Of a stretch of 64,000 bases of DNA, positions 1-11,800 are shown one piece after another. The stretch is from Tolypocladium sp. Sup5 PDA-1 (taxonomy: Eukaryota > Ascomycota > Sordariomycetes > Hypocreales > Ophiocordycipitaceae), in contig JPHH03000057.1 of the NCBI GenBank assembly GCA_000750105.3, positions 62,001 through 126,000 on the forward strand, written 5' to 3'. The translations under genes were made by a program, and so were the position numbers. A model generated the notes under the pieces. That model searched no databases, had not been told where the DNA came from, and saw only the letters and a program-made list of their open reading frames with translations. Position 1 is the stretch's first letter; each line of letters starts with the position of its first letter.

Positions 1-710
1 CATCTCTCGTGTTGGCGCGGAGAGTTCTCCGCCGTCCGCATTCCAGCCGGAGAGACCGTTGCAGCGTTCTCGGCAGCGACCGCCCCACGAAGAGACGGGA
101 GTTGCACAGAGCGTCTGAACAAAACTTCCCCTCCGGCTGTCTCACGCCTACCGTCACCTTTCTTGGAGGGGCCACTTGAATTACAACCGTCAAAGCGCAG
201 AGGGTCTGGGAGCTATTCCCGAGCAGGCGAGCACTCGACGGGCCTGACGCCTGACAGCTCGTTGATCAGCATCAGATTGGGAAGAATCGTGCTTAACAAT
301 CGACTATATAGCTGCTCTCCCGTCGGCCAAGCGCTGGCATCGAGAGTCTGACTTCAGACAGGCTTTGTGGGAGTGCCTTGTGGGTATTGCCCTGGGGCGC
401 ATCGGGAATCCAGAAGAGCCGAGCCAGCCTTCTCCGCACCTGTTCGGGCTGAAGTGGAAAAGACGATGCATTTCTTCGGCATTATTTGTTCATGAGGTTC
501 GTACCATCTTCTTCTCGTCGCAGACGGGAGCCGTTTGCTTTCTCTTTCCCTCGCGACTGGAGCAGAGAAGCGTTGCGTGCGGATGCATATCTCGCCCGAC
601 TGGGCAACCTGTTGCTTCTGCAAGCTGTCTGCTTGTTGCTGACGAAACTCCCTCGGCCATAGGCTCTAGCTATATTAAAATCCAGTGACAACTGGACGAC
701 CACATGAAGA
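1..710. other. upstream region / 5' leader of the CENP-B-like gene
   Basis: No protein-coding gene is supported here. The short open frames lack family sequence and good codon structure. The stretch is probably promoter plus 5' leader of the gene starting at 711. A further ATG at 704 lies just upstream in another frame and stays open past the main start, so it could act as an overlapping upstream ORF if the transcript includes it. Confidence 0.5.
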
Positions 711-2655
711 ATGATGAATACGGGCATCGATGGGTCTGCCGCCATGGAGCAGGACGCGACCATGGTGCAAGGGAACGGGTACGGCAACGACAACTGGGTC
801 AGCATAAGCCCATACAGCCAGAGCCCGTACGACAACAGTCCCATGAACGAGTACGCTAGCTTCGGGCAGTTCATGCCTCACGGTCTGCCGTCAGAGTCTA
901 TCAACAGGATGCCTCCACCGCATCCGGGTATCCAACCACCACCTAGTCAACCTCAGCAACAACACCATCACCTCCCCCATCACCAGTTGATACAGCCTGC
1001 GCCGCCACCAATGGGCCATCATCAGCTGCCCATGTTGAACACGACCTGGCCGAGCCAGCTCACGAATCCAACGCCGACTTCTTCAGCAGGGAGTTACTCG
1101 GCACCTCCGCTCTCTATAACGCCGGCATCCAGCGGACCGCCCCCGACGCCTGTTCCCACTTCGTCCACGGCGCTGCCACCCGCAAGTTCCGCAAAGGGGA
1201 CGAGGTCGTCACAAACCGTCGAGAGTTCCAAGCAGCCGAGCCAGCCTGAGAAGACACCCAGGAAGACACTGAGTGCGGAACAGAAGCGAGCAATGTGCCA
1301 GTACCACGATGAGAATCCGGGGACGAGACAGGCAGACATTGGTGCCAAATTCGGCGTGGAGAGAAGGTAAGCCAAAAGAGACGGTAGCTTCGTCCGAGCT
1401 GTTGTAAAGTCGGTGTCTAATCGTGCGGTGATCCAGTACGGTTTCAAAGGTATTGCGACATAGAGACCAGTATCTGAAGCGGGAGCAAGACGCAGCAGAG
1501 TTTGCGTACAAGCGCGCAAAAATCGGCAAACACCCAGACTTTGACCGGACGCTCAGCAACTACATTCGACGGCAGCAACAGCGAGGTTTCGACGTCAAGG
1601 ATGAAGAGATCATGGAGCAGGCTAAGCTGTTTGCCCACGCAAGTGGGAATCAAGAGGGCCTGTTGGGCACGCTGACGAGCAGCTGGCTCCAGAAGTTCAA
1701 GCAGAAACACGGGCTCGGTTCGGGCAGGCTCATGCGGCGAGCATCCGAAGCAAACATTCCTGATAGCGCGAGAATGTCGACAGCACTTCCTGCCCTCGAT
1801 AAGGGGACGACACCGGGAGGAATCACTCCCACATCGCCGACGCAACCGCTTTCACCCCGTTCGGGGAGCCGGAGCGACGAGGACTTGCACAAGGAGACGC
1901 TCGACTTTGAATTTACGTACAGGGCTCATGGGTCCCAGTCGAATACGTCGCTCGCCAGCGATGCTCGGGACAATGGCGCCCCGTCCTTTTCTGCGGGCAC
2001 CATCAGCCCAGCTGCGTCGTTTAACTTCTCTCCTGACCCCAACGTGGGAGCCTTTGTCGTGGACCAACCCACGCATATGCATACAGGGGACGCCCCCGAC
2101 TTCCACCATCGCGAGAAGCGGAGCAACACGTTCCCGTCGATCGACGTCAACTTTGTGAACCACGAATCATCTGCAACTGAAGCCATCACAGCACCGATGA
2201 CACCACGACATCCGCCGCCGGTCACGTCAGCGTCTTCGTCGGCGGTCCAGTCTCCCACGACGGAACTTCGAGTTGCGCCCTTCGCGATAAACACGTCTCT
2301 TACGTCACCGCCTCCTCTCCGTCGCACAAGCAGCAACTCGAGCATCACGGGCCGGTCGTCGGGCACACCAGTCCCAGGCAGCGCCGTATCCGGTACACCG
2401 GCCGACTCTTCGCCTGTGTCTCCCACACAGGAAGAGGCCCGCCAGGCTGCGAATACACTGCTGAGCTACATCCAGCGGATGGGCCAGACCGGACAATTCG
2501 ACCAGAGCGAATACCTTGCCGTGGTGCAGCTCACCAAGAAACTGCAAATACACCAGCACCAGAGCTCCCGGCCGTCGATCGGAGGGCTGTCGAGGATACC
2601 GGAGGGAGACCACGAGATGCCCGCGTCGACAGAGGCGGCGATGGAAGTGAGGTGA
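711..2655 (+). CDS. CENP-B-type HTH DNA-binding protein, no transposase domain
   Basis: Two exons, 711-1366 and 1437-2655, give 624 aa. The 70-nt GT-AG intron breaks a helix-turn-helix, and joining it restores the motif GVERSTVSKVLRHRD. Residues 1-180 are Q/P/H-rich and probably disordered. Residues about 181-234 form a CENP-B N-terminal (psq-like) HTH, and about 245-312 a second Tc5/CENP-B-type HTH ending near WLQKFKQKHGL. The rest is S/T/P-rich, apart from a helical stretch near 552-596 (EEARQAANTLLSYIQRMG) that looks conserved. The two HTHs resemble pogo/Tigger transposase DNA-binding domains, but no DDE catalytic domain follows, which fits a domesticated nuclear DNA-binding protein. Its target and role are unknown. 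A second in-frame ATG lies at 714. Confidence 0.85.
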
Positions 2656-3642
2656 CGATCAGCGGGAGACGTTATTGATAACGACAGTAGCCCTCCCCAA
2701 GCTTGCTTTCTTGTTTTTATGTTTCCATGGCGTAAATGCCTATGGGTGGCGTTTTGGGTTTGTTTTGGCATGCTTGATGCCATGCATGGGAACTAATCCT
2801 CCCCTGTTTTTGACGAGAACGATCCAAGCTCGAGCGAGTCGCTATACGAAAAACAGAGCGGCGTGGTATACTCCATCCCCTGCATACGAACCGACCGATA
2901 CGAAGATCTATATGGGAGGACTCTGGGATCCGAAAAACAAAATATGAAAGATAGGAGGCGACTCTATATACTCTGGCAACAGATCCATCGGCGACGACAT
3001 CATCATCAACATATTCTCACCTGGGCAGAAGGCAGGCACACACACATTTTTAGTTAATACCCCTGCTATCTCTTCTCTTTCGTCCCCCCCCCCCCCCCCC
3101 CCCTTTTAAATTTTTTTTTGCCAGCATCGGGTATCCCTTTCAACAGCCCCCCTTTGCGCCGTCAAGCTACCTTATATATACCCGACAGTAAACATACTTT
3201 TTTCTTTTTTACTTCACACCGTTTTTATACCACGCTTCGTTCATTCGTTTGCGAATGCCGGCCCAGGAGGAGTATCGAGCCCAATCTTGATTTGGACCGG
3301 ACGGGGAGGGGGGGTTTATTAAGGATAAGTTAGCATAAGGAACATGAAATCTGGGGTTCATTGAGCTTCGCGGTTCACACGGGGCAATGTCTTATTCCGG
3401 GTGTGTGTGGTTTTTGATTTTCTCGTCATTGTTTCTCGCGGCATTACGCACGGCATGGCAGTATTCGGTGTACGACGTATGGAGCTAGCGGCGGCTCACC
3501 CAGAAACAATTCCTGTTTGCTCTTCCGTACGTCCCCTTTGATCATGCACAGCAGTGGTGTCCATATCCTGTCGTAAAGATCGTAAATGTGTGAGTTATGG
3601 GGTATCTTTCGGGCTGTGTCTTCCATCATATCCATCCATCCG
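2656..3642. other. convergent intergenic region, 3' UTRs
   Basis: This lies between the 3' ends of the CENP-B-like and PXA genes. No coding sequence is supported. It holds a 20-base poly-C run and an adjacent T run (listed separately) and AT-richer sequence typical of 3' UTRs and terminators. Confidence 0.5.
3084..3119. repeat. homopolymer tracts: C20 then T-rich
   Basis: Twenty consecutive C (3084-3103) are followed by TTTTAAA and nine T. The tract lies in the 3' intergenic region, about 430 bp after the CENP-B-like stop codon. Such a long C run is prone to length error in sequencing and to slippage in vivo. Confidence 0.95.
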
Positions 3643-6464
3643 TCAACCTAGCCGCTCGTCCCACAGCTCCACGACACCCTTGTCGCTAAGCTCGGGCATC
3701 AGCCTCACGAGAATCAACTCCAGCACGCTGTACATCAAGTGCTTGTTACAGTAGTCGTCCCCCAGCACCATCAACAGACCCTCCACCTCGTCCACCATGC
3801 TCTCCTCCTCAGCAACATAGCCGCCCGCGTGCCGCTCCCACAGCGGACCGCCAAAGTACACTCGGCCCACCCCCCTCGGCAGCAGCCCCCAAAGAGCCCT
3901 AGCGGCCCTGCGGCGGAGAGCACGCAGCTCTGCATCGGAGGAGGGAGGAAACAGGGAGGACGAGCCAGGGGCGTTGTTGGGAAAGAGGACGCCACGAAGC
4001 GTCCGAAGGATGGGCGACAGATGGGACGCCGAGAAGAGGGACTGGATGTGGTGCGAGAGCAGCCTGCCAAGATGGTTAGCACAATGGACTCGCGGTGCGG
4101 ACGGCGCGGCGTATCAGTTGCGGGTTAGCCAAGAGGCGTGGACGACATGGCATGCTGTTGGTCTTGCTTGTGACAAGGGACAGGCCATGGGGTAGCTCCG
4201 TGCGGCACGGGCGGGCTGCTGGACGATATCTGGCGGCAACGAATCTGACGAGCCGCTTGGAAAGGGTCCCTATGGCGTGTCTGATGCGGGGAACGAGTCG
4301 GGAAGCGGTGACATGTCCCATGCAGAACCGCTGGCGTTGTTGGAGCGTGATGAGATGCTCAGGCGGGCAAGAAAGAGGTGTGGCATAACACGGCCCTGTC
4401 GAGACCCTCGTCGCAAGCCTTCCCTGCACGCCCAAAGAGACTCAACGGCCGCGTAAGCGCGACATGTTGCCATTCCATTGTCTGCCATGCATTGTGGGCC
4501 GTGAAGTTGATAAGACGACGAGTCGAACGAGTCGGGGACAAAGGTCGAGCCCTGATGAATCCACCGAGGGCATCACGACGGCACGCGTGACGACGGCAAG
4601 ACTCAGAGCACCCCAGCAGCAACATCGGGCGGCGCGGCAGAGGGCGGCAGAAATCGAGCATCTCATCAGGTTTGTTGCCCAGGATGAGGCGACCCGCTTT
4701 CAAGTAAATGGGCAACCCCTGGTCGAGCTCGGCGCGTAAAATGGACGTCGAGGTGAATGACTGGCTTGGGCTGGCACACCAAGTCCATCAATCAGAGGCC
4801 AAACAAGGCCGTTGGACGCTGCAATTGGCCAAGGCGGTTCGAGAAACTAGCCAGCCCATCTGGAGACGTCGCCTTCCTCGCTCATTCCGCGACGCCTACT
4901 GTTCCGCCGCGGCCGACCATGCCAGGGAAACTCCGAGGGCGTCAGGGATGGGCGGGTAGGATTGGGCTGGGCCGCTATGGAGACGGGCGGGACGATTCGC
5001 CCTGCGATCCGCCGAGGAAGCCCTCTTGGGAAGCTCGCTTGAGCTCGGGATGTCCAGTGACTCTGGCGCTATGCGAAGTGGCGACAGAAGGAGGAATGTC
5101 CTTCCGAGGAGCGAAGCGAAGCGACGTGAGACCAAGGAAAGAATGTGCTTTATCTTACCTGTCGAGTGTGCCGTCCAGCCCTGCGACACGCCCTGGGCCA
5201 CGGGTTGCTCCGAACTGCAGCAAGGATAGGAAGCCGCTGAGCCACCGCATCCTCGAGCCCAACTCGATCAGATTGCCCACGCAGCGCCATGCACGGAATT
5301 CCAAAACGGGAACCTTGGCCGTGGTGGCTGCCCTGTGACTTTGGCCCCGACTCCCTGGCTTGCTCTCCGGCATCGCCCTCGCCTTCTCCTCGGCAGGTGC
5401 AGTTCTCGGCGGCAAAGACGAGGAAATGGCAATCATTCCGACCAACAGGCGGATTGAAGATAGGAAGATGAACGCCAACTGTATGATAGACAGGAAGAAC
5501 CCCTGAACCGACCACGCGCGGCGTTTCTCCATGGGCACTCCCAGACTCCGTGGCTGTGAGCTGGACACAATCCTCTGGGCTGTCTTGGCCTTCTTTTCTT
5601 CCAGCACCCTTGCCAGGATGCAGATGCCCTCGAAGAGAAGCCACGGCTGTGCCGCCTTGTTGCCAATGACGTTGCCAATGATGAGCTCCGAAAGGATCTG
5701 CCCAACAAGGGCCGTGAGACAAGGATTCTCAAGGTCTTCGGTCGGCAGTAGAATGGCCAGCACCGCCTGGACAAGCAGTTGGCGGTAGGCGGTTTCGTTA
5801 TCTCGCTGTTCAACTACCGTCGCCGGGTCCTCCGGCCGGGGCACCGGTGAGAGGAGAGGGAGTGGCCGGAGAGCATGGTAGGCTTCGCGTGGATCGATCT
5901 CGAGTGGAGGCTGCGAGGCGGACAGATATGCCGCGCGATATGCTTTCCCAGACTTAGCAGTGGTCCTACGGATGTGGTGGTTTCAATCTCACCTGCAATG
6001 TGCTTATCGAGCACCTCTGGTATCTCGTTCAGAACCAGAGCCTCCAAGTCCAGCTTCCGCACTCTCTGCTCCAACGCTCGCGTACAATGCGCAATGATGT
6101 GCAATATCTCCGCCACGAAGGCCTCGTCCGTCGTGATCTTGCCGTACCAGCTTTGCACAAACTCCCTCAAGATGATGGCCAGGAAGGCGTAGAGCTGGAG
6201 GTCGACGTCGTTTCGGCTTGTCAGGGGCGGGAGCAGGTCCTCGATGGGCGGCTGCGCGTCCCGCTGCTTGTCGCCCGACTGCTGAGGGCATAGCGTCCGC
6301 CGGATGAGCGCTTGAGTCGCGCGATCAGACAACGGGTCTGTCACGGTCGGGCGATTAGCTCGACGGTCGGCAGCCAGAGGGTTGGAATTCGCGTTCGGGA
6401 GCTTGAGGCGCGGCGTGCTGGCTCGAGGAGGCGCCGAGGCAGCGGTGGCGACGGAGGCGGTCAT
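3643..6464 (-). CDS. PXA-domain (sorting nexin-associated) protein
   Basis: Minus-strand exons 6464-5993, 5942-5159 and 4063-3643 give 558 aa. Intron 1 is 50 nt; removing it restores DKHIAAYRAAYLSASQPPLE. Intron 2 is 1,095 nt (5158-4064) with donor GTAAGA and acceptor GCTAAC...GGCAG; joining at phase 2 gives GTLDR|LLSHHIQ, as I recall from homologues. A PXA domain covers about residues 60-290. One hydrophobic segment near 303-330 may be membrane-associated. The C-terminal part has the family motifs LLPRGVGRVYFGG and YCNKHLMYSVLELILVRLMPEL. No PX lipid-binding domain is visible, so a role in endosomal or lipid trafficking is inferred from PXA alone. The open frame runs up to an ATG at 6674, but the sequence after the Met at 6464 looks like the usual start. 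Confidence 0.85.
4064..5158 (-). other. 1,095-nt intron 2 of the PXA-domain gene
   Basis: Donor GTAAGA is at 5158 and the acceptor CAG ends at 4064, with a GCTAAC branch-like sequence only about 15 nt before the acceptor and another GCTAAC about 50 nt further up. No internal consensus donor (GTAAGT/GTGAGT type) was seen on the minus strand, and no open frame in it resembles a known protein on either strand. The sequence is GC-rich, with short GCGAAGC repeats near 5110. It is more than ten times longer than most other introns here. Confidence 0.75.
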
Positions 6465-6968
6465 GGCCGGCGTGATGAGCACCGCAGCGGAACCATGGCA
6501 CAGCCAGCGGCAGGGTGAGCGACTTCGAGCCGATGTCGTTGAGGTATCGTCGTCGTCGAGGTAAGGTTGCAGGAGGTCGCCGTTTGGGCCGCAGGTGGCA
6601 GCTGCAGGCGTCGCAGTGCGCCGGTGTGGACTGTGGACGCTGCTGCAGCGGCTCGAGCCGCCTGAACCGTGCACAGCACGTGCATTAGCAGTTACAGGGA
6701 GACCGCTTCCTCAACCGCAAAGTGTCAGGTTGTGCAAATCTTGCAGCAACGCCAAACCCAGCAAGTACAGCACGGCAGGGGTTCGTCTGCTTGGCATGCA
6801 TTTCACAATCGGAGCATGGGCATGGTTCGTCACCCCGAGGCCAAAGTTGAAACTGGTCTATTTGCATCGCGACAGGCCTCACGACGCACGAGACTCCTTC
6901 TACACATACAATATAGATACAACCCAACGGCCGTCTCGCCGCGGATGCCATGCACTTTTACGGCGGAT
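6465..6968. other. upstream region of the PXA gene, downstream of MSS51
   Basis: Spacer between two minus-strand genes. The PXA frame stays open up to 6674 without added family similarity, so part of this is probably its 5' leader. Nothing else was recognised. Confidence 0.4.
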
Positions 6969-8587
6969 TTACGGGTCTCTTGTCGTCGTCTCGTACCTGC
7001 AATCCCAGTTAGCCATGTTGCGTCCATGATCGTCACTGAGGCGCTGTTCGAAACGCACCGTTTGCCCCGGAACGCCCATACTCCCCAGTTGCCACAGCTG
7101 ACGTCCTGGGGATCCATGTCGTTCAGATCCCATCTCAGGCTTCGGAAGATGTTCTCTCCAGGCTCCAGTAGCACATCAAACTCGCCTCCCGACTTCTTCT
7201 GCACCCACTCGACATCCCGCTGAAGGTCGAATTGCGTGTACCCGGTGCTGATGATGGGCACCTTCGTCTCCAGCAGCAGCGGCAGCGTCTCCTCCCACTC
7301 GTGGCTGCTTGCAGGGTGACCAAGGCCGGGATGGAATAGAACGAAGCAGTCGAAATAGGGATCATAGGGAGCGAAATGGCCCGTCTTGTGAATCGTGTGA
7401 TAGTAGTCGACAATGGTGCTGATCTTCATCTTGTACCACACACGATCTTCCACGATTGTGCCAAAGGGGTTTGACGGGGTGCGTTCTGGTAACGGAAACT
7501 CATCATCTCGGTTGGCCATGCTTTCAGGGCCAATGAAAACCAGATGCAGTTTCGACTCCGGGAACAGGTGAGCCAGTTGCACCCACGCCGCTCGTGGTAA
7601 CGAGGACTCGGCGCGGGCACCTAGGATAAACAATCTGACCGGCGGTGGCTCCGGCCGCAGCTGGTTAACGCCAGTACCACGCCCAGCCTTGGGAGGATGC
7701 AGATTGTACCTCAGAGCTTTTGCCGTATTAGTAGATATTCAAGCATCACGAATCTCGTACGTACCACTGAAGCTCTTTAGTCCTTCTACAGTGAGTCGAT
7801 CTCCGTCCTTGATGCCGTAAGGGCTCAGCTCGTGCAGCACGCTGCCAACGGTGATTGGATACGTAAGAAGCCGTGTAATCTGCCTCATGGAACGATCCGA
7901 GTTGACGGCCTCGAACTCTCTCGTGTACATGAAGGTGTCCCAGTTGGTCATATTGACCGCTGCCTCGTCCAGCTGCAGGTCCGGCAGATTCGCTTCGTGA
8001 AAGACACGACCAGATCGGAGATCATGGTCGTCCTCGTTGATCTGTCGCAGGGTGTCGCAGACTTCCAGGTGCTTTTCGTAATGATCCATCCAGTGCTCTT
8101 CGCTGCAATAGACGGGGAAGCCGCAGTCGGGGCATTCGAAATGCACATGTGCAGGCGCCATATCCCCCCCCGACTCCTCGGCGCCTTCGGACTTTGGCGC
8201 TACAGTCGGCAGCTTTGTTGGCTTGTGATCTGGGTGCGGGCAGTAGGCATGCTGCTTGATGAACGCCGCTCGGCGCCTGAACTCCGGGACTGGAGACGAG
8301 GAGAAAGGATGGAACAGGTCATCCTCGCCCAGCCTCGGTGATGATGGCTGGGGGTGCCTTTCGGGTGCGGCAGCTTCCGTCTTCAAATTCGCGCTTGACG
8401 TGAAAGTCCTGACGGGTTCCTTGACGCAAGTCTGGCGGTTTGCGTCCAGCGATATCGACGAGTGGACGGCCCGTGCTGGTGCTCGCGTCCATGGCTTCGC
8501 GGGATGTCTGATGACCGTCTGTCGGCGCAGAGATGCAGAACAGCGGCCGCACAGGCTGTGCGCTGCCCTGCGCAACGTTGGCTCCAT
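6969..8587 (-). CDS. MSS51: mitochondrial COX1 translational activator Mss51
   Basis: Exons 8587-7765, 7716-7059 and 6996-6969 give 502 aa. The introns are 48 nt and 62 nt (branch GCTAAC), and the last coding exon is only 28 nt, giving the family ending GKRYE plus a short tail. The N-terminus (MEPTLRRAAHSLCGRC) is basic and serine-rich like a mitochondrial presequence. A MYND-type zinc-binding region spans about residues 116-177: CPHP at 116, CPDC at 152, then C161, H165, H169, H173 and C177. The two Cys-Pro motifs match the CPX haem-regulatory motifs described for Mss51. The C-terminal half carries the conserved LFILGARAE and HPGLGHP stretches. In yeast Mss51 activates COX1 mRNA translation and chaperones new Cox1 in the matrix. 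Divergent from RSE1. Confidence 0.93.
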
Positions 8588-8898
8588 GATTGAGCGAAAG
8601 TCGAGCGAATTCGAGGCTCGACGGGCGTCGTGGACGAAAGCTGTCGAGGTGGGCAGACAATTTCAAGGAGCTCGGGCCACCCTGGCGCAGGAGCCGCATT
8701 AATAGTTCCTCCACCACGCCGGCACTCCGCCAAAACTTTTTGAGCTTCACACCTGGCTATGTGAAGTGGGCGCCGAGCTTTCCACCAACACAACACACAA
8801 CTCAACCCACCTCAGTCATTCGACGCAGCTGAACGACCTCACCGGCAGTCCAAGCCTCTCAAAGCCGCGCAGGCTTGACTGCGCCCCAGACAAGGATC
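8588..8898. promoter_or_regulatory. divergent upstream region MSS51 / RSE1
   Basis: 311 bp separates two start codons on opposite strands and must hold the promoters and 5' leaders of both genes. No individual element was identified with confidence. Confidence 0.45.
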
Positions 8899-11800
8899 AT
8901 GGCGACCACTTCGAACATGTTCCTTTACTCGCTGACGATCCAGCCGCCAAGCAATGTCGTCCAAGCGGTGCTGGGTCAGTTTGGAACCACGCGAGAGCAG
9001 CTCATCGTCACTGCTGCCGGGTCGCAGTTGACCTTGCTGCGGCCTGACAACACCATAGGCAAGATCAACACCGTCTTGACTCAGGACGTCTTTGGGATTA
9101 TCCGGTCTCTCGCCGCGTTTCGCGTGACGGGCAGCAACAAAGGCACGTTTCCCCGCCCACCCAACATATTTTAGGCATGTCCCATGATATCTTGACGAGC
9201 GTCGTCTTGGACGCCGGGCGCTTCGCGTTGCCGAGCACAAATATGACAATGGTAGAATCCACGGCTAACTTGAGTTGCTAGACTTCCTCATCGTCGCGTC
9301 CGACTCTGGACGCATCACCATTGTCGAATACGTGCCTGAGCTGAACCGCTTCTCTCGGGTGCATATGGAGACATATGGAAAATCCGGTGTGAGAAGAGTT
9401 GTTCCTGGGGAGTACCTCGTCTGCGATCCAAAGGGTCGGGCGTTTCTCGTGGCCTCCATCGAGAAGAACAAGCTCGTCTACGTCTTGAACCGCGTCTCAG
9501 GTGCTACTGGAGACAACAACCTGGCAGCAGAACTGACGATATCGTCTCCTCTCGAAGCTCATAAGCCTGGTGTTCTGGTCATATCCATGGTGGCGCTGGA
9601 TGTGGGATATTCTAATCCCGTCTTCGCGGCCCTGGAAGTCGATTGCACCGAAGTCGATCAAGACGCCACGGGCCAAGCGGCAGAGGATATTCAGACCCAC
9701 CTTGTGTACTATGAGCTGGACCTTGGACTGAACCACGTCGTGCGCAAGTGGTCAGAGCCCGTCGATCCAACAGCCTCAATTCTCTTCCAAGTCCCGGGAG
9801 GCACCGACGGCCCCAGTGGCGTGCTGGTCTGTGGACTGGAGAGCGTGACCTACATGCATAGCAACCAAGAGGCTCTGCGCGTTCCGATTCCCCGGCGGAG
9901 AGGCCCGACTGAGGACCCATCTCGAAAACGGTCCATCGTCTCTGGCATCATGCACAAGTTGAAAGGCAGTACTGGCGCCTTCTTCTTCCTTTTGCAGACT
10001 GAGGACGGCGACCTCTTCAAAGTCATGGTGGACATGATCAAGGACGACCAGGGCAAGCCCACAGGAGAAGTCAGAAAGATTACCATCAAGTACTTTGATA
10101 CTGTGCCGGTGGCATCCAATTTGTGCATCCTGAAGAGCGGATATCTTTACGTTGCCAGCCAATACGGCAACTCCTGCTTCTACCAGTTCGAGAAGCTCGC
10201 AGAAGATGACGACGAGTTGGAATTCTCCAGCGAAAACTTCCCCGTCGACCCGCAGGCAGCGTACGATCCTGTCTACTTCTACCCGCGACTGGCGGAAAAC
10301 ATGCGGCTGTACCATGACATCCCTTCCATGAACCCTCTCATGGACTGCCAGGTTGCCAACTTGACTGGAGAAGATGCACCTCAGATCTACACAGTCTGCG
10401 GGACTGGGGCACGAAGCACGTTTCGGATGCTTAAGCATGGGCTTGATGTCATGTCCATTGTGACGTCCGAGCTGCCTGGCGCCCCAGTGGCGGTCTGGAC
10501 TCTCAAGTTAAGCCGAGACGAGAAATACGATGCATATATTGTTCTCTCTTTCGGCAACGGATCCCTCATTCTCAGCATTGGCGAAACCGTCGAAGAAGTG
10601 AGCGAATCTGGCTTTTTCACCGACGTGCCCACCATCGCAGCGCAGCTTCTCGGTGACAATGGTCTGCTTCAAGTCCACCCGAAAGGCATACGCGTCATTC
10701 GCAACGGAAAACCTGACGACTGGGAGGCGCCGCAGCATCGATCGATTGTTGCTGCTGCTACAAATGCCCAACAAGTCGCCATAGCGTTGAGTTCCGGCGA
10801 GATCATTTACTTCGAGGCGGACGAAGAGGGCAACTTGAACGAGTTCGAAGACAGGAAGGAGATGGCCGGCACGGTCACCTGCCTCAGCTTGGGTGACGTT
10901 CCCGAGGGGAGACTCCGCAGCTCGTTCCTTGCTGTTGGCTGCGATGACTGCACCGTTCGCATCCTTAGTTTGGATGCCGATTCCACACTCGAGAACAAGT
11001 CGGTCCAAGCCCTGACGGCGGCGCCAACATCTCTGGCCATCATGACCATGGATGATTCTTCATCAGGCGGTTCGACGCTGTACCTGCACATTGGGCTGCA
11101 TTCCGGAGTCTACCTGCGTACAGTCCTAGACGAGGTCTCGGGCGAGTTGACAGATACCCGCCAAAAGTTCTTGGGCCCGAAAGAAGTCAAGCTGTTCCAG
11201 CTCACCGTTGAGAAGAAAACTTGCGTGCTTGCCCTCAGCTCGCGACCATGGCTTGGATACCCGGATCCCATAACCAAGAGCTTCGTAATGGCGCCTTTGA
11301 ACTATCCCGAACTTCAATGGGGCTGGAATTTTACGAGCGAACAGTGCGAAGTGGGCTTGGTTGCAGTCCATGGGCAGGGCCTGAGGTTAGTGATCTCCCG
11401 ATTCCTTTCAGCATTCACATTCCCGCTCTACATGATGAGACCATGGATCCTATGCCTGAGGGCTATGAGGCCATTTACGCATTATTTTCCAATTGTTCCT
11501 ACTGATGAGCAAATGCTTTCGCTTTTCATTCTACTCTCCGCAACCGTCTCAGGTGTATCGAGATGCTAACGTTATCAAGTATCCTCTCAATCGACCGACT
11601 GGGTGAGACGCTCACCCAGAAATCCGTTCCTCTGACCTACACGCCGAGGAAGCTCATCAAGCACCCGGATCAGCCAATTTTCTATACCATCGAAGCCGAC
11701 AACAACACCCTTCCACCGGATCTTCGAGCCAAACTGCTTGCAGACCCGGCAGCGGTAAACGGCGCTGCAAAGGATCTTCCCGCAGCGGTCTTTGGCCACC

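Noticed and set aside
4347..4353. Box C-like GTGATGA suggesting a C/D snoRNA in the long PXA-gene intron
   Set aside because: It is on the strand opposite to the transcript and no box D lies at a suitable distance.
4064..5158. Transposon insertion in the PXA-gene intron
   Set aside because: No terminal inverted repeats, target-site duplication or transposase frame could be seen; left open as decayed sequence.
4757..5338. 193-codon plus-strand frame
   Set aside because: It overlaps conserved PXA coding sequence on the other strand, is low-complexity and has no family features; a shadow.
3643..6464. PXA gene as a frameshifted pseudogene (three separate frames)
   Set aside because: Both frame changes are explained by introns with good donor, branch and acceptor sequences and correct phase.
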